Of a DNA stretch of 64,000 nucleotides, positions 57,500 to 64,000 are shown in pieces (the stretch's first letter is position 1; every line of letters begins with the position of its first letter). This stretch comes from Gnetum montanum (lineage: Eukaryota; Streptophyta; Gnetopsida; Gnetales; Gnetaceae), in NCBI GenBank assembly GCA_015680685.1, contig MNCI01016011.1, positions 554,296 to 618,295 of the forward strand. Direction: 5' to 3'. The position numbers and the translations under genes are program-made. A model generated the notes under the pieces. That model saw nothing but the letters and a program-made list of their open reading frames with translations. It searched no databases and had not been told where the DNA came from.

Positions 57500-57516
57500 A
57501 CTCTTCTTCTAGCACT
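57500..57516 (-). other. Primer binding site, worn (T5)
   Basis: The complement TAGTGCTAGAAGAAGAG resembles the T4 site TGGTGCTAGAAGGAGGG with three G/A changes. It lies upstream of the T5 gag in its orientation. Confidence 0.45.
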
Positions 57517-57527
57517 AGAAAAAAGGA

Positions 57528-60147
57528 TGTTGGTACATTAATTATGGTTGTAAGTATTATCCTTAACAACTTAGTTAAGGAGGCTCTTGCCTAGGATGAC
57601 TCCCATATGAATATGGAAATCAGAGAATAGTCTCAACTGGTAGAGTATTTATAGAGTTCAAAAATTAATATAGTATCACTCTTATTCTGCAATATAGTAT
57701 CACTCTTATTCTATAATAGAAGCTTGTGCTCCAATGAGCATGAAGAAGGAACATGATAATTAGATTGTTCTTATTCCTTTGTTTGCATGAATAGTTTGGT
57801 CAATGCATGGGTCAATGCAAATTGGTACACCAACATCTAGTGAATGAAGGGCCACCAAAACTCTTGATTTTACAAATGCCTTGCTAGTTGATAGATCGAT
57901 GGCACCAAGTTGTAGAAGTTACCTTACTATTAATGGAGACTTATCACCTCCATACAAGGCTTTGCTACATTTATGGGCTTGCTTTCCTGGGTTGAGGAAC
58001 CTCCGAAGGTCACTCAGCCTCGAAGGGAGAGTTTTGGATGGTGGGTAGTGTCAATTAGAGCATGAAAAAAATGAGTAACTTGGCTCATTCTCACAATTAG
58101 TTAACCCATTTACTCAATCTATTATGGGTTAAGGATGGAATGCCTGGGTCACGATGTCAGCTTAGGGTTTAGCTACTAAATCAATAATAAGGGTAGGTGA
58201 ATTTAGTTTTTAATGTGCATCTAGGTTTAATTTCAATTTTAATAATATTTAGATATAATAAGACTATGATAATGTAACTTTCAAACAAAAGCATAACATA
58301 AAATTAAGCAAAAATTAACTTTGTGGATTGAGATAAGATACTTAAACTAATCATTTAATAAAAATTCCCATGTAATTTTGTAATGTTGAAATAAATTTAA
58401 GTACTTTTATCTCATCAAATACAAATTCTAAATTCTTAGAAAACATAAGCATGTAAAATAATAGCTTTCAAGGCAAAGATTCAAAGAGTATATTTCAATA
58501 TGTGACAATTAACTATCAATACATTTATTAATATTGAACTGAAGATCATAAATCTAAAACCAAACAAAATTTGAACATGAAGTAAATTCTATATGTAAAT
58601 ATAACTTATATTAAACTAAAATGAACCAAAACATTAGACAACAAATTGGAAGTAGTTTTAAGAGTTAACGAGATAAGAGAAATTAAAAAAATTAAAATCA
58701 CACATTAATAAAAAATAATGTAACAACCCATATTTTTAACCCTCTAACACTTTTCTTCTAGCATGATCTAACTTCTCTAGAGAGTTTTCCTTAGTCTTGG
58801 TTCCTAGATTTTGAGATGCTTTCTATTTAATTATTATAATCTCATGTTTCTTCTATTATGCTTTTAGAGGATTTGAACTCATAATCTTGTCATACATATT
58901 TTATTAATGTTCTATATTTTTATACACTTTTTATGTAAACTTTGTTTCTATAAATTGTAAATTCTTTTGATAAATAATCTTATTTTTGGAAACTTCTGGT
59001 ATCCTTTTATAAAATATGATTCCTTTTATCTTTTTAATTTATATTTAAAAATGAAAAATTTCTTAGTGCTTTCTTAATAAGAACAAGTTAATAGGATAGT
59101 GGCACATGTTGTGAATTGATATATGATTATATTGGAAAATTATTATCTTTTTCTAAAAGTTACTCAAACTTTATTCTAGTTCTTTTCTAAAATAGACTTA
59201 CAATTTCTTTTATTTAATGAACTCTTGGTTAGATTTTCAAATTATTATTAAATTTATCAATTTGATATTCTATTATGAATAATCATTTATAAATTCACTT
59301 GGAAATCCTAGGGCTTTTTTTTACATGCATTCTTTATATATTCTTGTTGATCAATCTCTCTCATTAGTGATATTGATATCATATTGGTGTTTCAACAAAC
59401 TTGATCTTATGTGTTGTAGGTCTTCTAAAATTGTGATGGTAAAAAAATTGGTTCAAAGTTCTTATGTCTTGTTATTTTTTCAATATATTCTATGATGTTA
59501 ATTATGATTATGTGCTTATGTAATTTTTTATGATGATGTATTTTTTATCCTTCATGTCATTGTAATCATTGCAACACTTGATTTGTAATTTTCATTTCAA
59601 CTTATACTAACTTTCATTTTTAGAATTCTTTTGACATGCCTCTAATGGCATTTTCCAATACCATGACTCATGTTATGTTGACCATTACTTGTGGTGAAGG
59701 TGTCAATAGAGACCAAACATCGTGATGAAGTCATGGTCCTAACCACAACTTTATCATATGTTATGATTTTGCAAGTACTGAAAACTTGAGTCAAGGTATA
59801 CATTTCTATATTTTTAGTATTTTCCATGACTTGTGATGAGGTTATGGTCTAGACTAAGACCTAACCATGATTTTTGGTTAAGTAAATTTATTGACCAGTA
59901 AGTGACATGATTTGTGATAGCATTATGGCTTCAACCATGAATCAATTATGAGATATGGTGTATATCTCATATTAGACTATAAGTCATGGTCAACTTATGG
60001 TATTATCATGGTCCTTAAATTTCAATCATAATATATTTTTTGCATCTTCTATTCTATGCATAACCTTTGCAACTTGATTCATGCATTATATGATGCTTCA
60101 ATAACTTAGATATGGATTGTCAAGAGTAATGGTTAGGCATTATGGGG
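57528..60147. other. Probable T5 5' LTR start and unidentified old repeat DNA
   Basis: A TATA-like box on the - strand (57644-57654, CTATAAATACT), with the 22-mer AATATAGTATCACTCTTATTCT duplicated upstream of it (57667 and 57691), suggests the T5 LTR promoter. The far LTR end was not found; TTGGTGTTTCA at about 59386 would fit the family's start, but no partner LTR was seen. From 59700 to 60010 there are loose repeats of CATGACTTGTGATGAGGTYATGG. No gene. Confidence 0.35.
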
Positions 60148-60722
60148 TGTCACATCCCCATTCCCAAATGAGGCTATTGACTAATGATGGTGTCTCTTTA
60201 GAACAAGTGTTATTATTATCTTAATAAGACCTAAAAGGGTGCATTGTAATAATGGATGTGTCTCTTATGATAACCTTTGGGGATTTCACCTAAGGCATTT
60301 ATACCTGGGATTAAATGTCTTACCAGCATGGAATGGAGGAGCTGGTACAAGCAAGTCATGGGGTGGCAGAGCCAATATAGGCAAGTCATGGGAAGCTATA
60401 TGAAGGGGGATAGGAAGTGGACTAGCCATTCCTTCTGGTTGGGTTATAGGCCTAATTGTGGTGGTAGTACTAGATTTCATCTAAGGGATAGATGCCAAAG
60501 GAAGAAAACCCAAGGAACAATCTCAGACCACAATCCAAATATGCTACTCTATATCAATAAAGCATTCTTTTCTTTCTTCTTTTGCATTTTCCTATTATTT
60601 TCTTTATACTTAATTCTAAATATCACTTATATTTTGCATTTGGTATATTTACTTCGTATGCATAATGTCTAATACATCATATATTTGACATTTTTCATGA
60701 CATCCAAAGATGGGATGTCACA
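60148..60722 (+). repeat. Del/Tekay-type LTR
   Basis: 575 bp with ends TGTCACATCCC and GGGATGTCACA, inverted copies of each other and typical of the Del/Tekay chromovirus lineage. It is followed by a primer site, so it is a 5' LTR and not a solo LTR. The flanks (TGGGG/AATTG) do not match. Confidence 0.72.
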
Positions 60723-60724
60723 AT

Positions 60725-60737
60725 TGGTATCAAAGAA
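60725..60737 (+). other. Primer binding site, initiator-Met type
   Basis: TGGTATCAAAGAA versus the usual TGGTATCAGAGCC, two bases after the LTR. The G-to-A difference fits the general decay. Confidence 0.65.
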
Positions 60738-62242
60738 AACCATGACCCAAGGACCATTCAGAATCATTGGCCAAGTACAACATGAATCGGATGATGAACC
60801 TTGAAGCCACAACACATGGAAAACCATTGATCATCACTAGATGTACCATATGTTTGTGATGCAAGTTAGAAGATACCTTTCCATTGACTTCACAAACCAT
60901 GGATCAGGCATCTAGATCCTAGCAACCAACAAAGTTTCCTTCATGGATATCATTAACTAATGAAGATTTGATCACACCTCATCAAAATTCATCAATTACA
61001 AGAGATGTTGGTAAGATAATGATACACCGATCTAGGTAACTCTTACCCATATTAATACTATAATTATTAATCAATTAGGATCATTATTAAATTTCTTTCA
61101 AGAAAGTTAGTAACCATGACCTAAATTGACCTTGTTTTATTAAAATTCACTATCCAAGTAATCTAGAAGATTCCAAGTTACCATATGTTAGCATAGGAAT
61201 GTTAGTTCAACAAAATAGGCTAGTTTGTACTTTTAATTCCTAAAAAATTAACTTCATATTTCAACCCTAAAACTATGTCCAATGCATAGTACTTGTCGAG
61301 ACGATTCCAACGGTACAAATTTTGTCTCAATCAAACTTATGGTTTGGGGAATATTGATGTTTAAATTTTTTCATTATACATGCATTAAAATAATATTAAA
61401 TTATTAAATTATTATTTAAATAAAAAAATGTCAAAATTTTAGGATTGGGAATCAACCTGGAATCACCATTTACCCATACTAAACCCTTACCTTATCATTG
61501 ACCAAACCACCACGTCAACCACTAAGGTAAGGTGGAATAAAATAATAAAAAAAACTTAAAATAAAAAAACATTAATTTTGAATGAGAGGTCATGGGTTCA
61601 AACCAAAGCCCCCACTATTTTAATTTAAGAAAAATATACTTATAATATATATATATATAACATTATTTTTAAAAACCAAAGCCCCCACTATTATATTAAG
61701 TGAAAAATAAATAATATATATATATATATATTTAAAAAATGGGGGATAGGAGGTCTCGGGTTCAAGCCTAAGCCCTAATAAAAATAATAATAATAAAAAG
61801 TAAAAAATAATTTTGACCACGGCCAGAGCTATGGCCAGTAGTGGTCAACATGACCAGGCTATTGGCAGGTTGTGAGAGGATTGGCCCTTTGGCTAGTCCC
61901 AAGGGCAACCTATTGGCCATGCCACTTGCACCACATTATTTTACCATCGCCACCATATTGCATCACCATCCATTACCATATTGCACCTTGCATGCCTTCG
62001 CTACTGCTACTGCTTCAATTTGTAGTTGTGTTCTATAGTCCATTGCCGCACTCTACCCATGCTTAAGTCTGTGCCTACCACCGAATCATGCTACACCAAA
62101 AACCCTTTCTATCTCCATCACCACCAAGGCTGTTGCTATTGCCCTATCCTCACATGCCCTACCATGCACCATCCATTACATGTCGTGTCGCTATCCATTA
62201 CATACTTACCATGCCTACATGTTGCTTGCCCACTACCTACTG
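60738..62242. other. AT-rich DNA after the Del-type LTR, no gene seen
   Basis: I could not read gag or pol. There are (TA)n tracts near 61640-61660 and 61712-61732, and short repeated phrases 'ccaaagcccccactatt' at about 61602 and 61676. Two GGTTCAA phrases (61593, 61757) resemble a tRNA B box but have no A box. A CACCAT-rich stretch leads into the minisatellite. Confidence 0.4.
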
Positions 62243-62656
62243 TGCACACTACCCATACTACCTCTAGTGCTACCCATCATTGCCTCCTGTGCTGCCCACC
62301 ACTACCTCCAGTGCCACCCATCACTACCTCTCATGCTACCCATCATTACCTCTAGTGTTGCCCATCACTACCTCTTGTGCTTCTTGTCACTACCTCCTGT
62401 GTTGTCCATCACTACCTCCTATGCCATTTATCATTTCCTGTAGTGTTTTCCATCACTTCCTCCCCTATTGCCCATCACTGCATCTAGTGCTATCCATCAC
62501 TACCTCCCATGCTACCCATCCCTGCCTCCCATGCCACCCATCATTGCCTCCCATGTTGCCCATCATTGCCTCTAGTACTACCCATCATTACCTTTAACTT
62601 CATCAATCACTACCTCCAATGTCACTGATAACTACCTCTAGCATAACCAATAATCA
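62243..62656 (+). repeat. 22-bp minisatellite, about 18 copies
   Basis: Consecutive 22-mers of the form GCTACCCATCACTACCTCYNRT, for example GCTGCCCACCACTACCTCCAGT and GCCACCCATCACTACCTCTCAT, degenerate toward both ends. Period 22 is not a multiple of 3, so all three frames are open and give spurious P/T/L/S-rich ORFs. Confidence 0.9.
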
Positions 62657-63423
62657 CAAATTCTCTATTATATGACTGAAAATTTTAAATTGTCTATTAA
62701 TTGATGAAAAAATTTGAAATTCCAATCAATTAACGAAAAATTCAAATTTTCATCATTAAACTGTTAGTTTAAATTAGGAAACTTGCCAAAATAGTTTCCA
62801 AAATTAGAATTTGGTGTAGTCATAGCACCAGAGAAAAAATTTCCACAATTAAGCATGCTTATTTTGGAGTAAAACTGGGATGGGTGCCCTCTTGGAAAGT
62901 CTCATTTTTCACACCAAAGTAATTAGACTCCAAAAGCCATAACCTTTTTCGACAAATGAAGAGTTGTTTCTTATAGATTTCAACCTTTCGAGTTTAATGG
63001 TGGAGTTAAATTCATCCCAAGAAACCCTAAAAATTAGTTTTAAATCCTTGCCTGATATAGTGCCTTAAGATCCTCAAAATTTTAATTTTCACACAACTTA
63101 AGCATACGATGTCCATTTTCAACATATGAAAAGTCATTTTAAACATTTTCCACCTTTTTGAACTTAATGGTGAGGTCATATTTACAAAAAGTTGGGGCAC
63201 CTTAGAACATCGTGAATGACACTTGCGAAACACCTTAGAAATAAATGAGTATTAGAGGAGGTACCCCAAGTTGGGGCACAACCAAATGTTAGAGACTAGC
63301 TTTTTACAAAATAGAATGACATAGAATTAGATGAGGCAAAGAGCTCTCAATTAAGGATAGAGGGAATGCCAATGGTGAATCCACATAATAAAATGGAAAA
63401 CTTCCTTGCAGAGATTACTGATG
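62657..63423. other. No feature recognised; possibly LINE 3' region
   Basis: AT-rich. It lies downstream of the LINE ORF2 stop on the - strand, so part may be its 3' untranslated region. I found no poly-T tract marking the 3' end. Confidence 0.3.
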
Positions 63424-64000
63424 CTAAGTGTAACTGAAACACATAGGTCTTTCCCATAGCTGCAAGAGATGAATTAATTGATTACTGTCCAGATTGAACT
63501 TAGATGCTTGAGATGTGAGTTGAAAATAGGTGAGGCGAAAGATCTGCAACATCTCCAACCTGGTAAGCAAACATTTGTTAGAATACTCTCTCTTTTGAAA
63601 TAGAACATTGCATCTTCGCTTCCAAATATAATATAAAATAGTAGGCCTAATAACTTTCCACAGAAAATTAAGATTAGTAGAAGTAATGTCCAAGAATCTG
63701 AATATGGCATCCTCTTGAGATAGCTTGTAGGATGGAAAAGCTTTAGAAGTCCACTGCCATACATGTTGAGCAAAGGGACATTGCCAAAACACATGGACAA
63801 AGTCATCTTGTCCACCACATAGAGGGAAAGTGGGATTAGGAATCCCAAGATATTCTAGACATTTTCTGATAGGAAGACCATGGTGGAGAAGACACCACAG
63901 GAACTGCTTAATTTTGGGGAGGGTCGGAAGTTTCCAAATAATTTGGAAGAGAGGGATCCAAAATGTTTCTGACTCTTGTTTGTGCCAATATTTATTGCAA
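63424..64000 (-). CDS. LINE ORF2 C-terminal end (zf-RVT domain), partial
   Basis: The - strand is open from the window edge to the stop at 63424, about 190 codons. It begins NKYWHKQESETFWIPLFQ and continues WKLPTLPKIKQFLWCLLHHG. Then come LPIRKCLEYLGIPNP, LCGGQDDFVHVFWQCPFAQHVW and, further, TILYYIWKRRCNVLFQKRE. This order (P-K-hydrophobic-W, C-x2-G, H-x3-x-C-P-F-A, W-x-x-x..I-W-x-x-R-x) is the reverse-transcriptase-associated zinc-binding region at the end of plant L1-type ORF2. The enzyme would copy LINE RNA at the target site; its RT and endonuclease parts lie beyond 64000. It is the longest recognisable coding stretch in the window without any stop apart from T6 gag, so it may be a younger insertion. 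Whether it is a complete element cannot be seen. Confidence 0.82.
   Translation of the reverse strand, partial: CNKYWHKQESETFWIPLFQIIWKLPTLPKIKQFLWCLLHHGLPIRKCLEYLGIPNPTFPLCGGQDDFVHVFWQCPFAQHVWQWTSKAFPSYKLSQEDAIFRFLDITSTNLNFLWKVIRPTILYYIWKRRCNVLFQKREYSNKCLLTRLEMLQIFRLTYFQLTSQASKFNLDSNQLIHLLQLWERPMCFSYT

Noticed and set aside
57893-57912. GATGGCACCAAGTTGTAGAAG as a primer site of another element
   Set aside because: It resembles a site on the - strand, but no LTR pair or gag could be linked to it.
60277-60672. 131-codon open frame on the + strand
   Set aside because: It lies wholly inside the Del-type LTR and has no recognisable domain; taken as chance.
61588-61770. tRNA or SINE promoter (B-box-like GGTTCAA)
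   Set aside because: No A box at proper spacing, no tail or target duplication, and no cloverleaf.
62026-62597. Overlapping P/T/L-rich open frames
   Set aside because: They arise from the 22-bp minisatellite and its CACCAT-rich lead-in.

Overview
This is a 64 kb stretch of nuclear DNA from a plant, almost certainly a seed plant with a large, slowly purged genome. I see no host gene, tRNA or rRNA. Nearly everything is decayed retrotransposon, AT-rich and full of transition mutations. A gymnosperm would fit the thick layers of old LTR elements, but the sequence alone does not prove it.

Layout. (1) Positions 1-485 and 9580-9680 are pieces of old LTRs split by element A1 (486-9579), a non-autonomous Athila-like Ty3/gypsy element on the + strand. 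It has both LTRs, a decayed tRNA-Asp primer site, gag remnants, a long spacer and a 3' coiled-coil ORF, but no pol. (2) Element A3 (10085-45473, - strand) is the pol-bearing relative: gag, protease, RT, RNase H, integrase, spacer and 3' ORF. It has been split by A2 (13535-24047, +, built like A1 but keeping a protease), by a 231-bp retroposon with a 13-bp target duplication (27460-27690), and by T4 (30018-42990, +). (3) T4 is a Tat-like element with gag, protease, RT, two RNase H domains and integrase, and has a perfect 5-bp target duplication. (4) T5 is a worn Tat-like element on the - strand (about 46430-57516) that hosts T6 (48412-55976, - strand), a Tat-like element with gag and protease but no pol. 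The target duplication of A3 places A3 inside the outer, T5-side DNA as well. (5) From 57528 to the end there are old LTR-like sequence, a Del/Tekay-type LTR with a primer site (60148-60737), a 22-bp minisatellite (62243-62656) and, at the right edge, the open C-terminal end of a LINE ORF2 (63424-64000, -).

The elements form two sets, each holding a pol-bearing copy and pol-less copies that share its cis signals: A3 with A1/A2, and T4 with T6. The pol-less copies would depend on a pol-bearing relative for reverse transcription and integration. All copies here are inactivated by stops and frameshifts.

The most unusual signals are: a short motif (core TTAAACTRG) in degenerate tandem arrays on both sides of pol in T4 and again in T6, where one pair of copies lies inside gag; conserved internal polypurine tracts and a TATA-bearing module upstream of the 3' ORF in the A elements; and a palindrome-rich tandem array in the U3 of T6 that differs in length between its two LTRs.
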